DNA from: Dactylis glomerata
Taxonomy: Eukaryota > Streptophyta > Magnoliopsida > Poales > Poaceae
Assembly: GCA_007115705.1 (NCBI GenBank)
Contig: QXEO01000168.1
Location: forward strand, 62,001 to 126,000
Direction of reading: 5' to 3'
DNA: 64,000 bases
How positions within the stretch are numbered: position 1 is the first letter of the stretch; each line of letters begins with the position of its first letter. The translations under genes were made by a program, and so were the position numbers. Of this stretch, positions 33,785 through 46,206 are shown in pieces. The notes beneath the pieces are model-generated. The model was not told where the DNA came from and did not search any database. It saw nothing but the letters and a program-made list of their open reading frames with translations.

Positions 33785-36441
33785 CTACGCCACCTCAGCA
33801 TTGTGCTCCGTGGAAGAAGGGGGCACGGCCAGTTCCTCGCTAGAAGTCGATGGTGGCACCGGAGCCTTCGGCGCTGGAGATGGTGCAGCAGGCACAGCAG
33901 AGGCTGCCGAAGGAGAAATTGTGTTCAGCAATGCAGGCGCCAATTTCTTCGCCTTCTCGAAAAACACCTTCATCTCGTCGCGGGTATGGCCATGGGGAGA
34001 GTTAACTTTCTCCCAATCAAAGTTTGTGCCATGCGCAAGAGAAAGGGCAATGGCACCTTCGGCGCCGCGCTTAATGGACAGCCCCTTCAGATGAAGAGTA
34101 GGGTCTTCATCGCTGTCAAAAGTCTTGGCGAGTTCAGTCAGGTTGCCCTTCGGGATAGCCATCTTTTTCTTCGGCCACAACCCGGCAAATAGCCGTGACA
34201 GCACGCGGCCAACCAACTCAAAAGTTTCCTGGATAGATATCCAGTTTTCTTCGAGTAGGTTAACCGCATCCATAAGAGGATCATCGTCCGTTTGCAGGGA
34301 CGACGGAGATACCCCTGTGAATTCTAAAGCAATAGAAAAGAAAGGAAGAGGCAAGCGTCAACAAATACACCAGTGCAACAGGGGACGAAAACAGAAGATA
34401 AGTCGACGAACTTACTTTCGGCAGCAGTAGACATGGTGTGAAGACGCTCCGCCACGGCTTGCTCGCGTTGAGCATGCTCTTTGTTAGCATCTGCTAGCGC
34501 CCTCTCAGCCTTCTTCGCCTTGGCAAGCGCAGATTTCTGCGACTTCTCAGCAATTGCCTTAGCAGAGGTCGCAGCATCATAAGCTTTTTGCGAAGCTTTG
34601 AGCTCCGCTTCCAGCGACGCAATGCGAGCATTAGCTGTCGCTAAAGCAGCTGCAAAAGCAGACGAAAGGAAGTCAGATAAACAGCAAGAGACAAAGCGCA
34701 GAAGAAAAGTAATGATTGAATATCAAAATTGTACCTTCGGAAGATTTTGCAACCTTTAGGTACCCCGCACACTCCGTGCCCAGGGCGATAAATCTCTTGA
34801 CCAAAGCCTGATAAAAGAAGAGTATAAGAGAAGAAGTGCATGAAAGGAAAGAAGGAAAAAAGAATCGCTCACATCATCAGAAGAAACTGTAGAAGCATGG
34901 GCCTCCAGAGAAACCTCGGCTTCTTTGGTCTTCTTCGCGTGTTTGAGGGTTCGGGCTTGAGTTTGAGAAACCTTCTTTACAGAGGCCCTGGTAGTCCTCG
35001 GAGCAACATATGGTTCGACAGGCTCATCAGTCGCCACAGGAGAAGGTGGTGAAACAGCCGCCGCACACGTTGGTGGTTCTTCATCGTCACTGCATGAAAA
35101 GTATAAGTTATAAGCAAGAGGCAAGAACAAAGCAATTGAAAAGTTCGACTACAATACTTACGATGCAAGCATGTCAAAGTACTCCATATCTTCTGCAAGA
35201 ACGGGGGTTTTTCCAGCCGCTGCAGAACTCGATGAAGCAATCTCGTCGACACGTTTCCGTTTTTTGTCGACACCAACATCTTCAGTAAGAGTAGGAGGAG
35301 GAGATGTCGACGAGCTAGTCTCATCTTCTGATTCTTCGACATCATCTCCGTCTTGACTTTCGTCAGCCTCGGGGGCTTCAAATGCAGGAGATGCTAGATC
35401 AGCAGGAAGGAGCCCTTCCTCCGGAAGAGGGGGACGAGAAACAATGAATTGGTGACCCTGCATATTAATAAATCAGCAGAGTGCAGATGCAAAGAGTAAT
35501 GCAAGTCAAAATTAAGAGAAGTTTGACAAAAGTGGATGCAGCGATGTATACCTCAGGAATAGGGTGCACAGAGTCGAAGAAATCTGCCTTCAGGTCAGCA
35601 ACTGAGTGCTCCTTGGTGAGCTTGGTGAGATTCCTGACTCGCTTGTCGACATCTTCTTTCGACATCAGATCCTCAGATATGCGAGTAGGGTCTTCTAAGC
35701 CAGAATAAATCCAAAGCTTGGTGAGGCGGTGCTGTAGGGGTTGAACTCGACGTTGTATGAAAAACGCCATGAGTTGGGTACCCGACAAAGCACCTCCTAG
35801 GCCTGTTTTCAGATTTTGAATGCGGGATAGAAGAGGAAGAATTTGTGCAACTTCCGCATCTGAGGGAAGCGAGTCCCATGACTTCAATTTCTTCACTTCT
35901 TGAGAAGCGTCAAACGGAGGAAGGCCGAATCTATCTTCAGGAGAGGATTTGCGGTCCTTGATATAGAACCACTTTGTCCTCCACCCTTGGACAGATGCGG
36001 CCATAGAAAATTCAAGATATTGCGCCTCAGGGCGCACAGAAACGACGGCTCCGCCCAGTTCGGGTTTCCTCGCCAGAGAAACATTGGGGCGGAGTCGAAA
36101 GATCGATCTCCAAAGAGTGAAGTGGGGCTCAATGCCCAAAAATGACTCGCAGAGAGTCACGAAGCAAGCAATATGGAGAAGGGAATTTGGTGTGAGCTGA
36201 TGGAGCTGAACACCATAAACAAATAGCAGCCCACGGAGAAACTCGTGGGCAGGAAGTGACAGACCGCGGAAGAGGAGAGCAAGGAACATTACCCGGTAAC
36301 CGCTCGGGGGCTTCGGGATCCGTTCGGTGCTGGGAAACTTGATGGAATCTTCGGCAGCAATGAGGCCGTCCGCCGTGGCTTTCTCCACTTCCTTCTCGGT
36401 GATGGTGGAGCGGACCCAGTTGGTGGCAGAAGACTTGGCCA
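33785..36441 (-). CDS. Antisense multi-exon gene of the Gypsy element (putative gypsy-type transposon protein, PF04195-like)
   Basis: The first exon (36441-35552, starting MAKSSATNWVRSTITEKEVE) has the blocks PPSGYRVMFLALLFRGLSLP, FLRGLLFVYGVQLHQLTPNS and HIACFVTLCESFLGIEPHF. I know these from the 'putative gypsy type transposon' domain (PF04195). Later exons follow through good donors and acceptors: about 35457-35160 (acidic, KKRKR nuclear-localisation-like), about 35091-34873, about 34809-34740, about 34650-34430 (Ala-rich coiled coil) and about 34324-33785. The intron at 35552/35457 keeps phase zero. The overall layout is a long structural protein with coiled coils; no nuclease or polymerase motif is visible. 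A gene that keeps its introns while antisense in a retroelement cannot have its introns removed in the genomic RNA, which explains why the structure persists. Function unknown. Confidence 0.65.
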
Positions 36442-37693
36442 TAGCGCTCCTGGTGGCCAGATGCTTCACGCGCATACAGCACAAAAGTGCGCTCGGGGGC
36501 TCCGCAAGAAAGGAAGAGGCAGAGGAGATCAGCAATGGAGGCGGCGGAGGTAACGAGCTAGTGAACAGTACGATTCCCCACTATGCCAGTTATATATCTT
36601 CTAGGAGAAGGATCGTGGGCTGAGTCGTGGCGCAAAGATCGGAAACGTTAGCCCACCAACGGTCAAAAATCGTGCAGCCCACTAAACGGTCAAAAAATCG
36701 TGAAAATTACAGTGCTACCCATAAAACGGTTCGCATTGATGAAGAGTTACGTCTTTATTGACGTCATCAAGTATACATATAAAGGTAAAAGGATGGCGCC
36801 GACGAATGCTGAAACTTATCGAAGGAATCATATATGAAGGATCTTTTGGTTATAAGCCTTGGGGGCTGTTAATTGCATAAATATAGAGTGGAACTCTTCG
36901 TTGAAGTAGTGGACCTGAACTAGAAGACAAGATGTTCTTGAAAGTATCTCGAGTTGAAGAATTTTGCAGGTAAGGTGTTTCGAGTTGAAGTGTGACGAGC
37001 TATATTATTTCTTGAGCCTATACTCGAAAAAATCTTTTTTCGACTATAGCCTCGGGGGCTACTCCCATCGGGAGCGCTGAGCGCGCACCCGACGATATTC
37101 ATTGGCAAAGCATTGAAGATTGGAGAAGTGTTACTCCCATCGGGAGCGAGTTTTATGGTTGTAGAAACCCGAATATTTTCAGTCAAACTTTGACTGCGAC
37201 ATAAGATCCTCGAGTTGCGTTATCGCAACAAAACTCAAATGCCGTGACTTGTCGCGAAGGTAAGACCCCGGGATCCGTCCTGTGTGGCCTGGTATACGCA
37301 CATGGATGCGCTCTGCTGGTATGTATCCGTGTCTACGACGCGAAGAAAATCCTGGTGGACGCACTGGGTACCCCGAGAACCACTGGGACTCATTTTTTGT
37401 AAGTCCTAAATGAGGCGAAAGAGTGAGTTTGACCGGTATTCCGAATTCAAGTCCAAGGGGATTGAATTTGAAGTAGGTGACAAGTATCTGTTCCGGCAGT
37501 TAACTGACCTCTTGATCCGTCAGAGTTGTCAGGCTTGTTCATCGAGACCCCTTGCGAGCAAATTATCATCAATATAAGTCGAAAGACCAAGTCGAAGATT
37601 TGAAGATAAAGTCGAAGAATTGATCAAAGTCGAAGATTTGAAGATTAGAGATTCAACCCGAATCTGCAATTCTGGTAGAATCTCAGGGGCTAT

Positions 37694-38028
37694 TGACAAG
37701 GGTATAGTTAATAGAGCCCGTTAGTTGAGTACCCCTGAGGCCCGATAAGCTAGGCCCAATTGTAATAATAGTCGAATACGAGTTAATACCGTATGTCGAT
37801 ATTTGTAATCTGTATCGAACCCTACCCGATCCTCGAGACCTGACCACCTATATATAGGGGCCAGGAGGGGACGGTGGAGGGCAGATTGAAAGCAAGCCAG
37901 GTTGAACACCCAAGTTTACTTTCGATACACACCTATTTCGACTAACTTTACCTTCGAGTTCATCCGACGCCCTATCTCCCCGATCCTAAGTCCTTCATCT
38001 AGGACATTTGTCGAGTTAACCCTCGTCA
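37694..38028 (+). repeat. Gypsy 3' LTR
   Basis: 335 bp, two differences from the 5' LTR. It is preceded by CTCAGGGGCTAT, a polypurine-tract-like sequence, and followed by the ATATG duplication. Confidence 0.93.
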
Positions 38029-38033
38029 ATATG
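38029..38033. repeat. Target-site duplication ATATG, right copy
   Basis: Matches 28954-28958. Confidence 0.93.
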
Positions 38034-41000
38034 ACAATATGCATGATTCACAATAACAGGATCATTTCAAATATGAACTTTGGAAGTTAAACTTCCAAAC
38101 AATTAATACAACATCAATTGATAACAATTCAATTATGAATTACAAATATGTATAAGAATATGAGTTGATTTAGCCACAAGTCCATTTAGTGCCAAATGCC
38201 ACTTGGCTATCCCAAAATAAAGATTATTAGAGGATAATCATCATGCCACCTAGGATAGTTATCCACTTCAAAATATCTTCCTTTACTTGAACCCCAAGTA
38301 ATGCATTTCAAAATATCTTCCTATACTTGAACCCCAAGTAATGTTCATAGTTATCCACATGAAAATATCTTCTTTTACTTGAACCCCAAGTAATGCTCAT
38401 GCATGAGGGCTTGACAACAAGTAGCTTACTCACCAAATAAAAATAAGAGTCACCACTTGAGGTGTTAACTTGTGGTGGACATCAAAACACTATAAAAGGA
38501 ACCCCTTGGCATTCTTTTTGACACCATGAAATCATGGTATGAGGGCACCAACGAATTTGGGCCATATCATACATTAGAGGGGGCCAATAAACACCACCAT
38601 CACACCAAGCAACACCACCATCACACCAACAACACCCCCACACAATCCACCCTGCTCATGAGTTGAGCAACAGGGCAGGATTCACCACCACCAGCACAAC
38701 CACAAGAACCCAACTAGCAAGACCAAGCCCAAATGGTTACTTAGTTCAATTAGGAACTAGGTCAAGCAGCTAGGAGGTGCAGGCATGCCACAAGACGCAG
38801 GTTTATCAGAATTCCCGAAGAACAAGCTTCACAAGACCACCAGGTTGGTCTAGTAGGAGAGGAGAGGAGTGTACTTAGAGGGAAAATGGAAGAACTCACC
38901 ATAAGCAAGAGAAATATATGCCTCTGATCTGAAATCATCTACTAAAAACATATACATGGTCTAGGGGCATATCACATACATCTAAATGATCATATGAGCA
39001 CCAAGAACAAACAAGTAAATTTACTAGGAAGCAAATCAAACCCAAAAAATGTAGAGTAGCTATTCATATCATGCATATGTCTGTACCAAGAAATTACTAT
39101 CAACATATGCATAATATTCATACACCTACACTTGCATAACAAAGGGTAGAACATTATCTTTAACTACCATTAGTTAGTGAACACACCAATAGTTAATTGT
39201 GTGAATACTTATATAGCCTAGTATGCTAAGGTAAATTAGTACACACTCTAATGCTCCACTTACACATTATTGAAATGCATCTTTGCATATAGCCAAATTA
39301 ACTAGATACCATAATCCTTCCAAGATAACCAAGATCTTTATCTAGTGTTCAACTCACATCTTGTTGCATAGCTTGACCCAACTAAACAAACCTTCCCTGT
39401 AGTAAAAGTCATTATCAAAATTGTGAGACATATAACCATGCCTTTGCACCAATTCCTTAATGGGAAGACAAGTATTAGCTAAACCCCATTTCCTTGTTCC
39501 TTTATGGAATAAGAGTGAAGATAAATTTTCTTCCATCTTACTATCTTCTGACAAAAACCTAGCATGACATTTTTTAGAACCCCACACAAGCTATGTGGAC
39601 CTATCCATTAAGATCCAATATTAAAAACCTAATGGTATTTAAAATACCTTATGTGCCAATGCACCTATAAATAACCCTATTAACATGTGATGGACCAGTA
39701 GTACCAAATTCATATTTTGTAGGAGGTTCAAACCTCAATAATCTGCAAAACAGAATTGAAAATCAAATTAGAATTCAAAATAGAAAAATAGAAAATAGAA
39801 AAAGAATAAGAAGCAGAAAAAATAAAGGAAACACTTACCAGACCGAAGCCCACCGAACCAGCCCACTTTGCCTGGCCCAGTAACCGGCCCGGTCTGCCAT
39901 ACCGCTTCGGCCAGGGAGAAAAGAAGAATTCTTCTTCTTCCTCCTCTATCTCGGCGACACGACACCGGTGAGGCCACGTCCCGGTCGCCTCTGCTGACCG
40001 TCGGCGAAATTCGTTGACCACCACGTATTCGGTCTGATCCATCCGCGTCTACTGGCAAGCGGAGCACCAAGATCCACGCCCAGGACAAGCACCTCGACGC
40101 CGGCGCATCTCGGCCACTGCCGCCGCCATGACAACGATGCTCGCAACGCCGTGACCTATAAATCCGCCAGGAGCTCCGCCGTGAAACCCTAATCCATCAC
40201 CGACCTCTCAATCTCTCTCTTTCTCTCTCTATCGGCCGTAGTAACCGAAGCCCTCGTTGGAGCTCTCTCCGGCATGTCATCGATCTCGACCACCCCAAGC
40301 TCAAAGAGGTATACTGGGAGGATCGCCTCGCCTTCTTCATCATCTGGGAGGAGTTCTGCATCAAGAGGAGATCGGAGCCGAGAGTATTTCACCGTTCCTC
40401 TCTGCAGAAGTTCGTCGGAATCCGTGAAGCTGCGCTCGTTTCCGTCGACAATCGGCATCACCGAGCACCTCTACCGCTTCAGGGTGAGTCTCTGTGTCCA
40501 TGGAGCCCAGTTTAGCATCCTGTAGTGCACCGGAGCCCCAGGTCGGATTCCGACCGTCGAGCTCCGCCGTGTCAGAGGTCGTCATCACCGCCTCCGGTGA
40601 CCATTTGGTCGCTGGAACCCCTTGTCAGGTTTGTCTCACTCTTCTGCATCGAAACCACCTATCCACGCGCCCACACACATTCCAGAACGCCATCTCCGGT
40701 GATTGCCGCCGTCGAGTTGGCTCAGTCAACCTTGTTGACTTGGTCAGTGCCTGCGTGGCAGCTGACTGGGCCTTAGCCCCACCAGTCAGTCTCTTTGACC
40801 AGGTCTTCTGTCTGCGTGGCTGCTGACTCAACCCGACCCCACCTGTCAATGGCTAGGGTTAGATATCAATTCGGTATAAAAAGTATCTGGCTGTTATTTG
40901 AAATATCAGAAACTTAGAAAAATCATAACTATTTCATTTTAAATCAGAAAAATACAAATGATATACCAAAATGATCACAATAACATAATCTATCTATTTA

Positions 41001-43537
41001 GATTATAATCTTGCATGCTTGTGTGAAATAATTTTGAATTGAATTATAAAACATATCTAAGTATTATTTCTCAATCTGAAATTAAATCCAATTTAGGAAT
41101 CAAATCATTTCTCTAATTATGTAGTAAATATTGTTACACTTAAACAACCCTATTGTAATTATTACTTCAGTGTTTTAGGATCTTAAATTCAAATTTACCA
41201 TTAACACCTCAAACACTGGAACTATTTTTCCTAGATACTTTTAAGTACTAAAATTATGCAGGACATCAACAAATAAATAGTAACTTGTATTTAAGGTTAT
41301 TTCTCAACTTTCATTCAGTAAGTATGTAATTATATTTAAGTGCTCAATTCAACCATGGTGAGTGATTAACTCCATTACTTTAACATTATAAGGTAATTCC
41401 TAGAAACTTATAATAAGAAGAAGTATGTTTTATTAATTAACCAAACTCCTAAGAATAGTTGTGATCACTTAAAATGAGTTAAATACCAATTACCCTTTTT
41501 AAAGAATGTGTTCTTCAAAAGTTATTCTTTTTAGATACCTTAAAAATAAGCATCAAACCATTTCCTGTTAGTTATAAATTAAAAACCCTAAGTTATATTA
41601 AGATTGTTGTCAACCCTATAACTACTTAGATATTGCTATGTGTATACCTTACTTTGACTTTACATATCCATGATAAACCAAGTGATTGCTAATTATAAGA
41701 TGCAACTTAAAAGTGTTACCTTCATGTTTTCACCATAAACCATCATTCTCTTGTAGCAAGGAATAATTATAACACCCTAAAACAATAGCTCTTGTTAGAA
41801 TCTTATTCTATAAATATCACCTGATAGTGATCTAACCTAAAATGCTTAACAACCATGTTATGGTGTGATTTAAAAGTGCAACACATCATAAATCAATCAC
41901 CATAATTCAATGATAGCAAATCATCGGGGTTAGGTTACGCTTAGAGTGATGCATATCATATCTTATGCATATCATGCTGCAGATTTCTAACATCATCCCT
42001 ACCGGATGATGATTGCTATTTCAGAATTGGGATTTCTATCGTATCGAAGACCCTGACTCGCATAATCTTGTGGTCAGAAAGGCAAGTTCACTCTTGCTCA
42101 TATCTCTTGTTTATCTTTAACAAAGTACTTGCAAATATATCAGTGGTATTATTATTATGATTGCATTAAAAAGCAAAGGTTCTGCTTTTCTTGAATGAAT
42201 ATGCTTAGTGGTTAGCAATCATAATGGTTGTCGACCTAGGAAGGTGGGCAGTGGGACCATGGTAAGACTATGGTGGAGGTCCCACTGTACCGGGAATGTT
42301 CACCTAGGACTAATAACCAATGTCGCCAGTGATTCTTGTGCCATAAAATACGGTCAACCATAGGGTCTGGAATGGGACGGGAGAGTCAGTTGTACCTTTT
42401 CCCTCATGCATATCAACAGACCGGCCGTTTTGGAGCAGTTGTCTCCCTGCGCGGAGCTTCGGGATGGGTGGATTCCCCCTAATGAATTCACGATTCTGGC
42501 GGTCTATGATGGATTGCGGCAACGACGGGGGTAGAGTGCCGAGGCCGGTGTTACCACAGTGCGTAACCAAACTGGTGGGGGTAACTCATTGTCTAGGAAA
42601 GGCAAGTATGCCGAGGTCGGCAACTACCAAAAGTGTAGACCGGCGAGGGTACCGAACCAAAGTTGGAGCCGCAAAAGGGTGGGTATGCACGGTCGTGGGA
42701 AGGAACAGTGATTGGCTCGGATCAACGGCTGGGCCCCACACATGAGAAGTGTGGACGAGAAAGCTACTCGGATGTGCAACAAAGTGTTGATCTCCTATGG
42801 GTACAAGTGACCACCTCTGCAGAGTGTAAGAAAGTATCTGGATACTCCCTGCTCCGGGAAGGAGCTGCGAACACGGCAGGAAAGGAGCCCATCGAAGCTC
42901 TAATCAACATGTGAAGACTGATGGACATAGTTCTTCTAAATAAAAGCAACCTCTCGAAGAAATGTTTACAAAAACCTGCATTGCCGAACGACTCTTGAGT
43001 CTAAGACTGTAGCTAGTGCATAAAACACCTTATTCCCTATATAAACTTGATGGGTAATGCTCGTTACTCACCCCACTCCCTCGTAACCCTTGCTTAGATT
43101 GGAGGCAACACAAGGAGGCAACCTCGAGACACTAAAGATGAAGATGAAGTCCTCGACCAATGTTAGAACTATCAATGGAGTCAACGACTACGCCAATCTT
43201 AGTGGAAAACTAGAATAGGAATAGAAGGGACCCAATTCTCTAATCCTAGAACCTAAGTAGCTAGGGTAGTTCTGTAGCAAGCCAACTGCATTAGTGAAGC
43301 TCTAGTTGAGTCTTCAATGTATTATTCTCGTTTGTAGTCGCCAGGACTAAATCTCTACCTGTTGAGGAAGTTCTGAAGCTCTTCTGTATGATGAAATTGT
43401 AATCCTATGCACATACCTTGGACCTGCATTGTTTCTGTTGTACCACCCTGATCGATGTAATACTAGTGAGACAGTGTTTCATTGGTGTTATGTCAACTAC
43501 TTGCATACTACACATGCAGTGGTATGCTGGGTCACCA
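38034..43537. other. Right part of the interrupted long-LTR element, no gene
   Basis: The sequence is AT-rich at 38034-39750 and 40860-42200, GC-rich at 39830-40860 and about 42230-42900. Around 38260-38400 the phrase ACTTGAACCCCAAGTAATG repeats three times in near tandem. Short frames exist but no domain is recognisable. I read the interval as non-coding LTR sequence continuous with 28038-28953. Confidence 0.45.
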
Positions 43538-44334
43538 TATAAAATTCATACTATATTAGAAAAATTGGCGACCTAGGAATACGCGAAGGACCTGTAAACT
43601 GAACCGGAGGAAGTATATATTTGGCTTGATCCCAAACTAAGCATATCCTATCTGTGATTTAAAATACTATTCCTAACTTAAAGAAAACAAGTATAATTTC
43701 GTTATTTTTTGACATGGAACACTCGTATTCCATTAAGACACGGCCATATAATCGGTCATCAAACGGGTTACAAAACTATGGTAGCTCGATGTCGACAAAT
43801 TATAATCTCCTCGAGCTACACGCCTACACCTATACCAAAGCAGCTAGCTCATAAGCCGGCTTATTACAAATTCTAGGGGAAAACACAACACTAGCCTCAG
43901 TAAAGGTTATACAAATTCTGAACTTCAAATCACCAATGAGAACTCCAACCGACGCCAAATCGTAATCTGTAGTAGTCATAGCACATTGAAGATTGGAGCA
44001 ATCAGTTTCGAAAATAGCCCTTCCAACTCCAAACAGTTCGCAATTTGCATGGCATTTCATTTGACAGGGCCATAGCCTCAGCATGTAAAGCATCAGATAT
44101 GGACACAAGAGGTCCAGCAGCAGCAAAACAAACATTAGCATAGCTGTCACGGCAGATAGCTCCCCAACCCCCTGACTTTGTGGCATCAGGGAAAGAGTCA
44201 TCCACATTAATCTTCACAAAATCAATAGGAGGGCCTTCTCACGGTATACCTCTGCAACATCCGCCTATTTTTGTTTTTGGAGATACCGTTTCCATTCATC
44301 AACGTGGCATCAAACCGAGAACTGAGATTGTTCA

Positions 44335-44337
44335 ATA
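44335..44337. repeat. CACTA target duplication ATA, left copy
   Basis: ATA flanks the CACTA element on both sides (also 47011-47013), the 3-bp duplication expected for this superfamily. Confidence 0.85.
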
Positions 44338-45389
44338 CACTAGTGGAAAACTGGCCTAATATTCCAGGGCATTAGTCCCGGTTGCAATATGAACCGGGAC
44401 TGATGCCCTGGGCCCCACTGCTTTTTCGGCCGCAGGACCCCAGAAACCATTAGTCCTGGTTCGTTTTGAACCTTTAGTCCCGGTTCGTATTACGAACCGG
44501 GACTAAAGACTCTGGGGTCGAATCCGACCGTTGCCAGACTCATTAGTCCCGGCTGGTAACACCAACCGGGACTAAAGACCAACCCTTTAGTCCCGGTTGG
44601 TAATACCAACCAGGATTAATGACTTCCCTATATAAAACAGCTTCTTCTTCCTCCCCGAGCCAGCCACTCCCCCTCTCCACTCTCAAGTGTTCTTCATGCA
44701 ACAAACCTAGCTCGAGTTCATCCTCTTTGACAACCATTTTTTGTCACAAATTGATGTCCCCACTTCAATCTAAGTGGACTAAAAGGTGAAGAACTTTGTG
44801 CTTTTGTCTTTCATAATAAAAGTGCACGTTCAGTCGGTCAATGATCTCCCGCAGCGGCACCGTGTAGCGCGTGTTCGTGGAGACTGGAGACGCACAGGCC
44901 GCGTCCGTAGTCCTGCGCATCACCATCGCCTGAGGTCTAAGCCGTCTGTGACCGATCGACGTGCGCCCCTTTTCCGGCGAAAGAAAAAGTGAATCGAATA
45001 TAGTAGAGGCAGGGTCGTACACGGAGGGCAGAAAGAGTTGGAGTTTCCCTAGTTAAGATGCCCAAATTACGGGCAATATCGTGCGGACGTCTGGACGTCT
45101 GAGACAATTGTCCGCCTGGCACAACATTACATCCGAGCCGTCCAATTGCCTGGCAGGTCACCGCTTTATTATGGTCTTATAGATGTGACTAAATCGATTA
45201 GATCTAAGGGCTTTGGTTGCATTGTGTACGTTTCGTGGTGTGGCTTTAGAGAAATTCAAGTTTGCTCTTTTATTAGTAGTTTAGATTGGTAATTTAGCTC
45301 ATTTAATGCTCTAGAAGTAGAGAGATTTGTGATTTTTTTATGGGAGCAATTATTTAGATGTTCATTTGATTATGTGTACAAGTAGGTGA

Positions 45390-45535
45390 AGATAGAGGTA
45401 AAAATAGAGGTAGAGATAGAGATATAGATAGAATTAAAAATAAAAATAGAAGTAGACATAGCTAACATAGAAATGGAAATAGAGATAGAGATAGAAATAG
45501 AAAAATAGAAATAGCGATAGAAATAGAGATAGATG
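45390..45535. repeat. Degenerate GATAGA-type simple repeat
   Basis: A purine-only tract made of GATAGA, AAATAGA and GTAGA variants inside the CACTA element. It has no coding role. Confidence 0.8.
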
Positions 45536-45539
45536 CCGT

Positions 45540-46195
45540 AGGGAGGAGCTTCCGAAGATGCCGTAGGGCGTGCGCACCGACGACATCTTCGAGAAGCTCC
45601 GCCACGGGAGATTTCCCAACCCTTTATCCAACACTGTTAGAGGTGATGAAGTCTTTCACGGGCTTGCAGGGAAAAAAATTCGAGGCGGAGCTTCCGAAGA
45701 TGTTGTAGGGCGTGAGCACCAACGACATCTTCGAGAAGCTCCGCCATGGGAGATTTTTAACCCTTTACCCAACACTGTTAGAGGAGATGGAGTCTTTCAC
45801 GGGCTTGCAGGGAAATTTTTCTGAGGCGGAGTTTCCGAAGATGCCGTAGGGCGTGAGCACCAACGACATCTTCGAGAAGCTCCGCCACGGGAGATTTCCC
45901 AACCCTTTACGCAACACTGTTAGAGGAGATGGAGTCTTTCACGGGCTTGCAGGGAAAATTTTCCGAGGCGGAGCTTCCGAAGATGCCGTAGGGTGTGAGC
46001 ACCAACGACATCTTCGAGAAGCTCCGCCACGGGAGATTTCTCAACCCTTTCCTCCTTGTTAGAGGAGATGGAGTCTTTCACGGGCTTGCAGGGAAATTTT
46101 TCCGAGGCGGAGCTTCCGAAGATGTCGTAGGGCGTGAGCACCCAACGACATCTTCGAGAAGCTCCGCCACGGGAGATTTCCCAACCCTTTCCTCG
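45540..46195 (+). repeat. Tandem array of about 4.7 units, period about 142 bp
   Basis: The landmark GACATCTTCGAGAAGCTCCG recurs at 45582, 45724, 45865, 46007 and 46147, giving spacings of 142, 141, 142 and 140. Each unit also contains GGCGGAGCTTCCGAAGATG about 30-45 bases earlier, which is nearly the reverse complement of the landmark, so every unit can fold into a hairpin. Each copy is partly open in frame (for example NDIFEKLRHGRF), because the source was probably coding sequence. The array is inside the CACTA element. Confidence 0.88.
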
Positions 46196-46206
46196 TAAAG
46201 TGTGCG

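Larger units (their letters stand above)
28959..38028 (+). mobile_element. Complete non-autonomous Gypsy element (Tat-like) with antisense genes
   Basis: A 9.07-kb element with two 335-bp LTRs (28959-29293 and 37694-38028), both starting TGACAAGGG and ending CTCGTCA, flanked by ATATG duplications. I count two differences between the LTRs, so the insertion is young. A primer-binding site TGGCGCCGACCGTGGGG follows the 5' LTR. Order on the plus strand: LTR, gag and aspartic protease in one frame with three stops, then no reverse transcriptase, RNase H or integrase. On the minus strand, two intron-containing genes occupy 36441-32685. Antisense or extra open frames near the 3' side are known in the Tat lineage of plant Gypsy elements; that placement is inference. 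It must have been copied by proteins of a related element. Confidence 0.92.
28038..43537 (+). mobile_element. Probable solo LTR or large non-coding LTR element, interrupted by a Gypsy element
   Basis: It begins TGTAACATCCCAGGATGTGA, a start I associate with long LTRs of non-coding Triticeae elements, and seems to end GGTATGCTGGGTCACCA. The same seven bases TATAAAA sit immediately outside both ends (28031-28037 and 43538-43544). The insertion of the 9.07-kb Gypsy leaves about 6.4 kb. I see no long open frame, no primer-binding site and no second copy inside, so a solo LTR of a LARD-type element fits best. The duplication is longer than the usual 5 bp and AT-rich, so the right border is less sure than the left. 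The part at 39830-40860 is GC-rich and gene-like but shows no domain. Confidence 0.45.

Noticed and set aside
34756..35130. Plus-strand or single-frame readings across the antisense exons at 34.7-35.4 kb as separate genes
   Set aside because: They read through introns of the antisense gene; acidic and coiled-coil exons with good splice sites explain the open frames.
40274..40826. GC-rich frames around 40.3-40.8 kb as a gene
   Set aside because: They lie inside the long-LTR-type element and show no domain; frames on both strands are open because of base composition.
45540..46195. CRISPR-like array
   Set aside because: The whole 142-bp unit is repeated without unique spacers, inside a plant CACTA element.
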